Below are positions 44,960 through 61,314 of a stretch of DNA of 64,000 nucleotides, one piece after another. Numbering within the stretch: position 1 is the first letter of the stretch; the number at the start of each line of letters is the position of its first letter. A program made the translations under genes and the position numbers. The DNA is from Pholiota molesta. Taxonomy: Eukaryota > Basidiomycota > Agaricomycetes > Agaricales > Strophariaceae. The stretch covers positions 1 to 64,000 of the forward strand of contig JACGCK010000139.1 of NCBI GenBank assembly GCA_014925825.1, in the 5' to 3' direction. Under the pieces are notes generated by a model. The model worked only from the letters and a program-made list of their open reading frames with translations. It was not told the origin of the DNA and searched no databases.

Positions 44960-47179
44960 GTTAGGTGCCAATTAGGAACAAGGACGAGGATAAGCGAAGG
45001 ACACCGCGCAGACTGCAGGGTATCTGCGGAGTGCAATGCTCGTCGTCGTCGCTGTCGACGTCTCAGCGTCGTGCGAGACCAAGCAGCGGTGGTGGTGGAG
45101 AAGAAACGAGGATGGTTATCGCGTTAGCGTCGACGGCAAGGATGGAGGAGTGTGACCGATCACGCGCACGCCCAGCGCCTTCCTTGTGAATCTGCCGCTC
45201 TAAATTAGCAGGCTCCGATCCCGCCTTTCCTCCACATTTAGTCCGTCTTCTTCCCCTATTGAAATGCGGTTTACATAACTGCCGATCCACCTCAAATTCC
45301 ATCAACAATTCTCACCTGTTCTCACTATCCAGCCAACTTTCATTCGAGCGATTTGGATTAAACAGTAGGCAGTTCCAACTTCTGCCAACAAGTTCCCAAT
45401 GAATTGTAATCGCACGCCATGACGGTGCACTACAATGCTTCCTATCTACACATGATTCCGTCGACAGTCCCTCACGACCGGCGCCTTGCATGTGCATTCC
45501 GCGCAGGCGCAGCCGCCTGGGCCCCACTTGACCACCATGTACTCCGATGAAGCATGTTGTATCTATATCACACGCTCCGTAGCGATTTGTTTATCTAAAT
45601 AGACGATCAGCAGCATGATATTCCTTCTGAATGTCTTTGCTGATCACTCGCAGTGCGCCACTGCAATGCGAGTCTATACGGCTTCCTGTGTGACATGTCT
45701 GTGTTGGGCTGGGCGCGCCACACTTGCCAGCGCGTCCAATCCACATGGAACACGTATGCTCGCATGTCTCCCAGAGGTGAGTATGAAGATATCCCCAACC
45801 AGTCATAACTGTCCTCAGAGTCAAAGTTACAAGCCAGATCCATTCATATCGGCGGAACGAAATCTCCATCTCGCGCTCAGCGAGTTCCGTCAACCCTAGC
45901 TTGCATTACCCGTCCCCATCCCTATCTTCCCATCACCCCTCAATACATCTGGCAGGACCTACCTGCATCAAAGTCACATGAAATCGAAAGCACGTACAGC
46001 GCAGGTGTACAACTCATGGCCACCGCAGCTCGATGCGTGGGTACACAACCGTCCTATAAAGTCAATTTGTGCAACCCGTACCCCACACAGTTTCAAGGCA
46101 TTCAATCATAAGCATAAGACTTCTATTCTTGCTCTATGAATTTTCACGGGGCCTATCTATGCCCCGCTGAGTACACGAGCGACCGCACCCCCCAAGGACG
46201 TAACAACGCCCGTGTGTGCAAATGGGTCCGGCTCAAGCAGACGCGTGAATTGCGGTCCGCCTATTTTGCTGCTCAATGTAGCCGGTTTTGCCACTGAGAT
46301 TCTGCTGCGGATTGCTTCTCTTCGAAATGAGGTATTGAGGATATTATTATGATAATATTCCATTATGGATCTAATCTAATCGCCGGCGCTAATGGACCCG
46401 ACACTAGAATAGACGCCCCATTTCATCTAGCTCATGCACAACCCAAATAAGCCTCGATATTGCACGAATCTAATACGGAGTCGACGTATAGATGGCCAGC
46501 CAAAATACTTCATGGGAAATAGGGTAAACAGGATGGTCTGTATATTTGGACGCAGATCCATGCGGGACAATCGCGGGGTAACCGCGCTTCCCGCCGGGGC
46601 CGTGGCCCGTTAAGACATACTTCCAACTCCAATGGTCAATCTATAAATTACAGGCGACTTTGACGGAACGCCAGCTGCATGTTGGCGGACGTTGGCATAT
46701 TATGGTTAACTCCGCTGCGTATGTATCACTGCGGAGACATGCGGTCGAGATTGGACAAAACTCAACGACTACGTCAATAATATCTATGTCTTGGAAACAT
46801 ATCGACTCTGTTCTATAGTTATTTATAAATCAACTAAATTTCCAGCAGCAAAGAAAGCCTATCACACATAGCGCATACTTTTAGAGTGGAAGGGAGAAAT
46901 CATCCAACCTCCAAGTCGACAGAACCAGACTAAAACGGTGTAGGGTATCAAACAAATATACATACCTTGAGTGAAATTCATTCCAGTATTATAAATAGAT
47001 GGCTAGTTGTGAGTAGATATGTAGTCGAAGGAGAGGTGGTGGTGTAGTAGGAGTAGAAAATAAACAAATAAAAAATCACCACTTGCATCCAGTGAAAGCA
47101 TGTAACGAACAACAACGACAACAGACATCCACGAGCCACAGGAAATCACAAGGATTTCTCCTATAGACACTAAACTCGT
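44960..47179. other. Long intergenic region
   Basis: 2.2 kb. It holds the Rho GEF promoter and the ATPase 3' UTR. A minus-strand frame at 45607-45843 (DSEDSYDWLGISSYSPLG) looks somewhat protein-like but has no start context or neighbours. Nothing else can be supported. Confidence 0.3.
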
Positions 47180-51580
<4,401 letters not shown>

Positions 51581-52163
51581 TACGTTGCTCAGCTGGGATT
51601 AAGGTACCAAGTCGGGGGAAGCGAGCAATTTTAAAGGTATCAGGTCAGGCAGCCTGGACAAACCCGATGGAGTGGTGGGGGATCCAGGACCAGTCTAAGG
51701 ATCTAGGGAAGATGAGAAGCAGGTCTTTAGGCACCACCAATATCTCCACGTCGGTCATTCTGTTTGGTTGCACAGCCTTGCACAAACCCACCCAGCGCGT
51801 GCGACACTGCCACAGAGCGCGTTTCAACATGACGTCCACTCCAACGACGACCTACTGCAAAATTGGGACTGAGGGCCTTGCGCGTTGCACAGTCGCTAAC
51901 CTTTCTGCTTTACGAACCTTCACAAGGTTTGCAAATCCAGACGATGCTGAGCGGACTTAGATCGGTGGCATGCTTTAATTCCACCAGGATTCAACTTGTC
52001 GAAATCTTTGCGGCGTACATAGACGAATAGAGGCGTTTGATTCTGCGAAAATCTTTCCCACTAGTTTCTATCGGACCGTCAGAAATGCATGGGAATAGAA
52101 GGATAATCAGGTAAATCTCTTGATATCTAATATGAATCCATAACAAAGCTACTGAACTCCAAG
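51581..52163. other. Intergenic
   Basis: 583 bp between the ATPase start and the end of the BTB gene. It holds the ATPase promoter; nothing else can be supported. Confidence 0.35.
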
Positions 52164-53348
52164 CTAGTTGCTTTCTAACCAACTATCTATCAGATCCCAT
52201 ATATTTCTCTGTTCCTCAGTCCACTCCTCTCTTTTTTCGATAGTGCACGAAGAGCATAGGCCATGCGCTTCCCAATCTATCTCCTTGATCCGCTGTAATG
52301 TTTCCAGAGGCTTGTATACACCGTCATTCTCAATCGCAGGCTGGATGACGAGGGGCAGCCATGATCCAGCAAACGCGTCCGTGCATGTCATATGAGAAGC
52401 TGCGGGGGCAGTGAACAAGGTCGGCGTGAAGTGTTCGATGAGGCGCGTCATCAGCGCTGTGCAGATTCGGGAATCAGCAGCGGATAACACTCTAGCCTCC
52501 ACCGAAATCGGCAGGGACTCGGACAGAGATATAGCTTCCTCTGCAACCGGAATGGATGTCGCGTTTACTGAATCTGTGTTCGAAGGGTCTACACTTGATT
52601 CGGACACCTCGAATTCTGTCGTGGTCACCAAGCTATAGAGAATCGCTTTGCGAGCCTAAGGAGCGATGCGAAATTAAAATGGAAGATCGCGTCATAAATC
52701 TGGGACAACTCACTGCCCTCAAGTTGAATTCCGTGGCAAGAGGCAATGCATCATAGAGCGGGTGGTTGTGAGTGAAAGCTGCTGGGTCGTTAGGAAACAT
52801 GCTCTCAAACACGTCTCCAGCCATTTTGTGGAGGATAGGGAAATCGAGCTGCTGGGGGCTGGACACACGCAGTATGGATGAACATGCGCAAAGGTGGCGT
52901 CCTTACTCAGCGGCCTGGAAATCGCGCAAGTCGGTGAGCCCAATGATTATCACGAAGTCAACGATCTGAGAAGAGTTCCTGATAATCGTTTGATTGACGA
53001 CATACTGAGCGACAAGCCACTTGTGCCAACGATTTCAAGCCTCGCCGATATGCAAAGAAAGACAATTCACTTACACATCGTGATACAAATGCTGCAGCAG
53101 TGCCTCCACGTCTTCCGCCCTTACTTTGAGAGTAATTTCCACCGCATGGAGTCGCGAATGCTTGAATCTTCCGATCTTCTAACCCGTGTTTCTGCCGCGA
53201 CCTGATTCGCAGATAACGCAGAGAAGAATCTCGAATGCCGGGAGACTAGGGTATGGTGGACCTTGAATCGGTAGGTTGCGACATCGAGAATGAGAGACCC
53301 GTCATCGAACCAGTAGATCGGGTGTCTTCGTTCAACGACTTGGTCCAT
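52164..53348 (-). CDS. BTB/POZ domain protein, Agaricomycete type
   Basis: Three exons begin with the ATG at 53348. The BTB core is clear: YWFDDGSLILDVATYRFKVH, HTLVSRHSRFFSALSANQV, then VEITLKVRAEDVEALLQHLY and HDVPLSKDATFAHV. Next come LDFPILHKMAGDVFESMFPN and NHPLYDALPLATEFNLRA. The final exon has an acidic loop and ends EEQRNIWDLIDSWLESN. This expanded mushroom family probably provides Cullin-3-type adaptors or transcription cofactors; the partner is unknown. The frame breaks at 53142 (one G lost on the coding strand) and near 52881 (one T lost). Introns have GTAAGT and GTGAGT donors. Confidence 0.85.
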
Positions 53349-54198
53349 GACAGGCTTTGAGGCTTTGTAAACACCAAGAAAGGAACTCAGTCTAACACAC
53401 GTCGCACAGTAGATGATCGCATTCAGGAATCAGCCGCTGGGCCCTGGCAGTGGCTGAGTGATGGGATTTTTATCAGTGGGTCACGTGGATACATTTTAGG
53501 GCGCTTATCTTATCATAATCTAAGTCGACGTTTGGTCCAATGTGTTCAAAAACGTTCAACGTACAACTTGAATGCTCTAATTCATAGACAGTTTGAATAA
53601 CCAAGGAGTACAGCTACCAAAAAAAATTACCCGATGCGCAACCTGGCGTTGAGACTCGAGCTTGAGAGGTGATTGATCAAATTCCTACCTGAAGAAGATA
53701 TAAATGAATTGCGATCATTTGGTTCAACCTTTAAGTACTTTAACACGCTTCATTTATGTGGTAACTGTTGTATTCGTGTCTGATATGTATGTGAATTCAA
53801 TCTAGGTACGAACTACAGTAGACATAGGCAAGAAAATGTGCTATTTGGTACAGAATATCAAAGCAATATTATCCAAAAAAATCGACGTAGATCAACATGG
53901 AAAGCATTACAGCACAAAAAGCAAGGGAAGGTATCCGATGTCCATCAAGCGTGTATATGATGTCAAGAAATTGAGTAAGATGTAAAGATACATTGTTGAA
54001 GCAAGGGAAGCCCGCAAGCAAATACCAAAAGACCGACAGATAACTCTATTCCGAGAACCCCCGCGCTTTGAGAGTCATCGAAATTTCACCAAAGCAATGG
54101 AGAGAAGAAAGAAGATGATCATGAAACGTTCTCCCCAAAATACCTCTTTACCATGGTTGAAAGGTGCTGATGAAGGAGGGAGGGGGGAGGGAATCAAA
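53349..54198. other. Intergenic
   Basis: 850 bp of AT-rich sequence. No supported gene. Confidence 0.35.
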
Positions 54199-57018
54199 TT
54201 ATATGAAAAGCTTGCGTTTCTGACCTCGGACAGAAGTTGTGAGGAACTCGGGAGTAGGTGGTTCGTGCGTCTGAGGCTCCACCATCTCCCCAGCAGCATC
54301 CAGGGGCCATAACGAGTTCTTGAAGAGATTTTTAGGGTCATAAAACCCTTTGATTTCGCAGAGGCGTGACCAATTGTCGCCGAAGCAAGCTTTAACGCGC
54401 TCAGCCGGTTCGTGGCGGCCGAGGAACTAGAAGGGTAAGAGAGGTAAATTATATGGGAGTCAAATGGTCACCGGGGCGAATGCGGGGGAAGACATTGAAT
54501 AGAGATATGCTATTACTTACACTTGGAAAGGGTCCTCCAATATGGACAGGTTTTAAGGTCCCCGCAATCCACTGAATGATGCATATTAACTAACAGGTTA
54601 AATGTTCTAAAGAAAAATAAACGTACTTCTTCCGCGGAATCGATGCAACGGTCATCGTCGATGACCATCTCCCATTGGTGGAGAGCAGCAATAGTAAACG
54701 AAGCCTCTCGCTGCGATTTGGGAATACAAGTATCCTCAAAGTCACTGATCGCTCCACCCGCGAGTTCGAAAAGCCAAGCTAAATCACAGAAGAAAGAACA
54801 TCAGAATGTCAGAAAAAAGGTTATTATGTACAAGATGATGAGTTGAAAGCAAATTTCGGAGCGTAAAAATGGGTAACGAGAAGGGGGAAAGCAAGGAGAT
54901 ACGTACTGCAGCCGACTGGAGTATCAGCAAACTGCATGACAGTTTCATTGATGATGTCGTCTGGCAGGGAAGAGATCAACGCTGAGCGGATGAACCACTG
55001 CCGGCCAGCTACGAAATGAATGTCTTTTAGCGATGATTCAAACGGCCATAATCACACGCCAGCGCTACCTTTTCCACGGAGGACTTGGGCAACGCTATCC
55101 TGTTGGTGCAAAAAGCTCTTTTCGTCGACCTCGTTGAGTAGGCACCTCTCGCCGTCCCAAGACGATATGGCAGCCAAGTATTCTTGTCCCTTCTCCCTGG
55201 GTCCAACGTAGCACATTTGAACAACTACCAAGAATCCTTGCCTGCGGGGCCCGCGGTAGGAGAACATTAGCGTAGAGTTCTCGGGGTGCTCCTTTGACAC
55301 AGTCCCGGAAATGCTTGATCAAAGAAGGCGCAGTGGCCTTGTTAAACCTACTGTAAAGAAAGTTTCAGTTCAGTCTAGATTCAAAGCATGCACTCGGCCC
55401 GAAATAAATGTACGCACTAGAGCAAGTTCCCAGCAAAACAACAGGGACTGGAAACGCCTTCGCTTTATAACGAGTGGCTATTCCGAAACAGGAGCCAGCG
55501 CCTCGTAGTCCCCACCAAAGATCTGTGGATAATTACAAGCCGCAACCATAAATTAGATTAGACGTCTAATTTGACGAAGAATACAGACCTGGGTAATCGT
55601 TTTCATTTATGATAATGATTCGACCATCCGCAAGGACCATTTCAACTTCGACGAGGTTGTCGACGCTAAGCCCATGAAGGCGACTCAGAAATCCGAAACC
55701 TCCAAGAGCATGATAGAAGATCCGACGGATGCGCCGCACTGTGTAAGAAAGACATCAGTCAGGCATCAACAGATGGTCAAGTGTCAAGTTACTGACAAGG
55801 GAACATGGTAGGGTATCCCATCTCCGCTACCGGTTAAGTATCTAGCCTCGAGCTTCTCCTTAGCAGTGAAGGTATCGATTTCCTTTTGGCGCATTCCCGC
55901 TCCGAAGGTTACAAAGGCATGCGGATGTATGGGCTCTGCTTGTGCTGGAACAGCAACTTGCCCAAAGTCACCTGGTGCACTCGCAAATACAGAGTCGGGT
56001 ACTGGGCCCCAAGAGGTTAATAATGGAGCCGTAGTGTATGTCGATTGTAAGGCGGCTGGCGGGGGAGCTGGAGGAAAATTGCTAGGGGTATCGAGATAAC
56101 CGAAGGGATTTGCGTTTGCCGTATCACTATTCGAGTTCCCACCTATTTTGGTATCCTTTGAGATATGGATCCGCTATTAGCTAGGGTCGGAGGTGGAGAT
56201 GGTGTGGTGCCAAGTGTGGAAGAGGATTGTGCTCGGGAGCCTCTCGAATCGCTTGAATCAGAATTGATTGAGAACGACTGGTCATTAGGTGCTGAAGGTG
56301 TAGGAGAAACTGAAGGAGAAGTTGCGAACATTTCCGGATTATCGACACGACGTCGAACAGATGGGGAAGGGCCATCTGAGTGCGTACTGGCAGGGATTGG
56401 ACCACGCAAAAAAGATGCGACAGCATGGGACGCGGAGTCGTAATGTCGAAGATTAATATCTTCTTCTCTGCGCCGTTTTGAAGTGTTTGCAGCGGAGTTT
56501 TGCAATGTCATTTTGCCTTTGCTATTCGCGGGCGCTACGTCGCGTAAGCTGGTGAACGAACCGTCTTCCTTGGGAACTTCGATATCTACTTCGACCAACT
56601 TGCTGAGATCAATGATAATGTCGCCACCAATTGCCCATCCAGCTGTACCATAGCCGCCTGCCTTAACCGATGGGGACAACGAGTGCTTTGTACAAAACAA
56701 CACGATCCTGCAAGTCGACATCGAAGAGCAGCATTTGAGTTAAAATTCGACCAAAATTAATATAAAACTTACTTGCTGACATCCTCTGCATCCAATGGGC
56801 ACACAACAGCCTTCGCGGCGCTCACGACATTCCCATTGAAGATGGTAGAGTAGTCCAAGAATCTAATGGTGAAATTTGAGTTTGGGTACATTGTTTGGTT
56901 TTGAACGTTGAACGTTGAACACTCACCCTGTCTCCTCGCGACGATAAACTGGGCCTCTGCAAGATGAGCCAAGCTCTTCGTACAGCTCGTTGGACAGGGT
57001 TTCGAAACTGGGAGGCAT
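54199..57018 (-). CDS. FAD-linked oxidase (BBE-type) with large Ser-rich insert
   Basis: The ATG at 57018 starts MPPSFETLSNELYEELGS. The FAD-binding PCMH fold follows: FLDYSTIFNGNVVSAAKAVV, CPLDAEDVSKIVLFCTKHSL, VKAGGYGTAGWAIGGDIIID. After about 230 residues of Ser/Pro-rich insert the fold resumes: FVTFGAGMRQKEIDTFTAKE, FGFLSRLHGLSVDNLVEVEM, LWWGLRGAGSCFGIATRYKA. The BBE tail reads FLGRHEPAERVKACFGDNWS, YDPKNLFKNSLWPL and ends RGQKRKLFI. Enzymes of this group oxidise small alcohols, sugars or alkaloid-like substrates with oxygen; the substrate is not predictable. The position that carries flavin-linking His in berberine bridge enzyme (GGH) is GGY here, so FAD is probably not linked there. The frame shifts near 56165, 55726 and 55701. 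I see no secretion signal. Roughly eleven exons; not all boundaries were fixed. Confidence 0.85.
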
Positions 57019-60000
57019 GGTGAAAATTGGTGTTTAATGGAATTGAGGATAGAGTTTTCGAGTACCAGTATTCGGAGTGCTTTATAGCTCGACGGGAACT
57101 TAGCCCCAAGGCACCGCCGCGCCGCGATCAGATCAATATAGTAGCCTTATATGGTTGATCTCCGACATATGCCCATTATGGAGATAGCATCGACGCGAGG
57201 CCGCCGAACTCAGAGTTTGTTAAACACATTCCCACTCTCGTGGCCGCCGCATTTTTTACATACAAAATATGTATGTAAAGTCGTCTATAAATGTTACGCT
57301 TTCAACAAGCCATGGGCTCTTCGGTCCTGTCCTACAAGGCGCCATTTCCGACCAGGACTTCTCCTGATAGCCTACTCAAAAGCTTACTTCCTGTTTATCG
57401 ATTTTCCTGGTCGACTTTTCTGATGCAAGCACAGTCATTTCGGCGAAGGTATGCGCCTTCTAGTGGTTCCCGATATGCAAGGCAGCTGCCGCAGTACATC
57501 CTTATTGTCCATTTAGTAATAAGGATTCCTTCGAACCAACATCGAACCTGCCGATAATTATCTATCACACTGATAGTGCGCTGAGATTCAAATCGCTTCG
57601 GCTATAACGAGATCTGTCCAGATACATTAGCCCTGGTCATAATTTTCCTTCGAAATTCCTGTATATTAGAACGGAATATTGACCTCTGTGGTCTCTCTGC
57701 ATCTTTACAAGTTCCCCGTGATCGGCAAGTGGGCTTCTCGCGGGGAGTAACTCCAACCTCATTCTGCCTCTGAATCGGATGTGGTTTGCAGTCCAAGAGA
57801 TACAAGATAGAAGGTCCCAAATTGTTGTCATTTTAGCTCATCTGACGGCAGGAACACACGGTACCATGTTTTACAGGACTATGTCCGCTCTCTTAAGTTT
57901 CCAATGACACCGCTTACAACGTTTCCATCTTTCTTCTCCATTATTTACAGAATTCCGAAAGAGAAATGGAAAATTTGGGTTTCAATTCTCTCATCGATAA
58001 CCGGCAATCCAGTGATTTTCCGGGTGCACTATTATTTAGTACGCTCTTATCATTTATCCAGCTGAAGTTCAGAGCTTTTCAAGTGTAAAATGTCGAGATC
58101 AACAAGTCCATGAGTTTAAGTCTGACCGCCAGCATAAATATTCAGTCTATGGGCGAAAAGCGGAAGCCGCTATATTAATATTCAGTATATAAAAGATCTA
58201 ATTTAAATGAACTAAAGCATAATCCATACACTTTAGATATCAATTTTCCACGGACCAAAACATTCGCTGGGTTGGAAAGCAGGGTTGTAATCGCTTCAAC
58301 TTCGAAGATAAAAGAATCGAAGGATGAAATCTCTATGTAATGAGAAGGCACGCATGGGTACATCCGAATTTGGGCTTCCCATCTACTGAATCAGGTCCTG
58401 TCAAGACCTCTGCGTGGACGATGCATAGTAAGAAATAAGTGGAATAAAAGAAATGCTAAAATAATGATGGGTGCCGTAGCTGGTGTCTTAGGCCCGACGG
58501 GAATGGCACAGGCTTGTGCTGCACGAGGATGCAGTATATCGCACGGCAGTAACTTTCTATGCCCTTTTATCTTTCTCATGACTTATGTACTCTGTATCAG
58601 GTTTAATTGCATGACGCGCTGTGGCGTAGTCACTGTGAAATGTCCGGGAACACGTCCACATCAGTGGTCGTTTTGAACGGATTCACCTCACTCGAAACGC
58701 TGGCTCGGGAACAAAATCAGACGTGGCTGTCTTCTGGAATAATACAAAAAGGTACGTCTATTCGGGTAGCGTAGCCATGATAGTGGGTTTCTCTACAAAA
58801 CTTCTGCCAGACTTTCCAAGGATAACTCAGGCCGCAAGCCCGAATAACGGGGCTAAACCTGTAGGACTCAATGTAGAAAAATAAGACAAGGCGACATCAG
58901 TGATCATAAAGACTTTGCAAGTCCAAAAGACGAGTCTAGCAATATATAACATAGTTTTGTGTGCACCAATTAACCGGGGATCCCTCGATCGGCACTTTGA
59001 TCTCAGGCCAATCAGCAACTGATCTAATCTTCTCTAAAATTCAGCATAATCAGATGACGCTCTGGCATCCTTGTATTCTCAAAGCTGCTTTCACTCGCAT
59101 CAAGCCTCAGATGCATTTTCCATCCAATTTCACTGGCAGTACCCACTTGCAGAGACAGGAATTACCTTGATGACGCGCGCTTATTTCCCAGTGCACTTTT
59201 CCCCATCTGGTGCAGCAGGGTCATTTCAATTACATTCACCCCCACAAATATACATTGACTTAGGTATGTAATAATTACAAGTCTTCGAGAACGTCGATTG
59301 GCCGCCAACATGATTACTTGTCAGGCATGCCGCATCCGCAAAAGGTTTTACTGCGCTTGTATTGTGCGCAATCAACGACTCTTACCTCGTTTCATAATCC
59401 CTTGCGCTGTGGGAGTTAGGCGGCAAATATGCAACCGCCATTATGCATGCTGCAAAAAGTACGGAAGTGTGGCGTGGCATGAGTCTGAAGCGCTGTTTCA
59501 AGCTTTACGGATATGTACCCCATGTGCATTTCAGACCGGATGTCGGAGACTATGTAATGCGGTGATTAAACTGATGCTCATCTCCTTGCAAATGTGGCCT
59601 TGGAATAAAACTGTCTGATTTCACTGTTAACGAAGCAGTGGGAAGGCAGATAACTTATAATGCTTGAACGGGATTTTACAAGATGAACAAACCTTTGTTT
59701 GGGATATGTCATAAAAATGCAGAAACGCAGTCACGGACTCACAGACTACAGGTAATTTAGGTCTCGCACACTTAAGCGACTGGTATGTGCGAAGCATTTA
59801 CACATACGTCTGAGAATCGACGTTTTCCGATATGTATGTAGTGTTCCCTGCTACACCATCATGTGGAATGTATATTGGACAGGTAAAGATCAATTGCGAT
59901 TCTTCGAAGAAGAACACGATAAGAGGGCTAATATGAGTAGACCTTGATTTTGAATTCTAATACCACAAGATTAGATTGATGGTTTTTGGGAATATGCGAG

Positions 60001-60046
60001 TAACAGTACCGTGCAGATATCGCGCCCAAGAATATCATATAGATGG
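57019..60046. other. Long intergenic region
   Basis: 3 kb. It holds the oxidase promoter and the 3' flank of the ankyrin gene. A plus-strand Cys-rich frame at 59298-59618 (ITCQACRIRKRFYCAC) faintly recalls a zinc cluster but lacks the spacing and context. No supported gene. Confidence 0.3.
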
Positions 60047-60702
60047 TCATCTGGTGGGCTGGGAGGCAGTTGTGGAATTAATAGCATCGCCCGAGATGGT
60101 CATCTTGGCTATTTTGCCGTCAGCGTCCTCTATTTCGACTTCGATATCACGATTTGCTCCTTCCGTGTCCAAAGTTGCTTCATCGTCTATTTGCTGCTCG
60201 GATCCCTCGGGTTCAAGCTTCATCACCTCCACAAACCATTTTGCGCCTTCTTCCCACCCAGCATTCTCAGCTTCGCCCAGCGGTGAATGTCCGGCGTTAT
60301 TTTTGATATCGATGAGGTCGAGCCCCGGCCCATCTGGGTGCTGTATCAGCTTTTTGGCGACTTCTAGCTGCGAGTTGAGGGCAGCCCAATGAAGTGCAGT
60401 TGATCCTGAACTATTCTTCGCTGAAAGCAAGGATGAAGGAACGAGGGGAAGGAGATAGTTCAACAGCTCTGTTTTTATCCTGTATCTATCAGAACAAACA
60501 TACCAGACTCAAAATTGATCTACTCACCTAGATGGCCATTGGCGGAACTCATGTGAAGAATCGAATTGTGGTTATCATCGCGGATGTCTGACAGAGAAGA
60601 AGCGCCGTGCTGGTTGACGAACGCTTGTACGTCCTCTAGATCGCCATATCTGCAAGCCAGCAGGAGATCGGCCTTGTCTTCGTCTGAGAGGTTTGACGAC
60701 AT
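60047..60702 (-). CDS. Ankyrin-repeat protein, YAR1-like
   Basis: Two exons (60528-60702, 60047-60468) give 198 residues. It starts MSSNLSDEDKADLLLACRYG and contains ankyrin units (ILHMSSANGHLELLNYLLPL and STALHWAALNSQLEVAKKLI, then GHSPLGEAENAGWEEGAKWF). The C-terminus is strongly acidic (EGSEQQIDDEATLDTEGAN). Length, ankyrin positions and acidic tail match fungal Yar1, the chaperone that holds ribosomal protein Rps3 before 40S assembly. The frame is intact. I am confident of the ankyrin family and moderately so of the Yar1 assignment. Confidence 0.85.
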
Positions 60703-61314
60703 GGATGGCGGTGCTAAAGGACTGATGGGAAATTTGGTGTCACAGATTCACATGATAAAAAAATCAAATCTATTTGCCGATTGATTCAATGATTGTTACG
60801 CGTGGTGCACATCACGGGCCCTATTTTGCTTCTCCACTACGACCTCCTCCATTTCATGTGTTCATTCTTCCAGCATCACTACAGTGCAAGCAGTCTATCT
60901 TCCGCGATGAGGGCGGTGATCTGAGGCACCTTCGGGGGTCCTTAAAATTTGCTACCTTGTCTATTGTCTCCATATGTTCGTAACACACTACACCGGTCGT
61001 CGACGGAAACAGGCTCTCTGCATTGCGACCTGGAGACAGTCTGCCGAGTGTACGCCTAATCAAGATCGTCTCATCGAAATGTCCGGCTACCGAAAACAGG
61101 GGACATGGAGCGCATGATGAATAGGTTTTACTTTTAGCGTCAAGCTCCTACACATTCGGACAGGCTGATAAATATACATATACCCATGATGAATTCTGCC
61201 GTTCTCTTTTGCAATTGCCCTATCCCGAGAAGGTCGTAGTCCCTCGCGACCTCAAGGTGTTCCTCCCTTCTGTCATAACCGGCCTCACGAGTTGGCTTTC
61301 GTCTCTCTCTCTCG
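60703..61314. other. Intergenic, divergent promoters
   Basis: 612 bp between two head-to-head genes. No other feature is supported. A CT-rich run (61303-61312) lies directly before the downstream ATG. Confidence 0.35.

Noticed and set aside
45607..45843. Minus-strand frame of 78 codons
   Set aside because: Composition is acceptable, but there is no splice partner, promoter or recognisable domain.
59298..59618. Possible Zn2Cys6 transcription factor start
   Set aside because: Only the first CxxCRxRK part fits; the remaining four Cys do not follow the required spacing.
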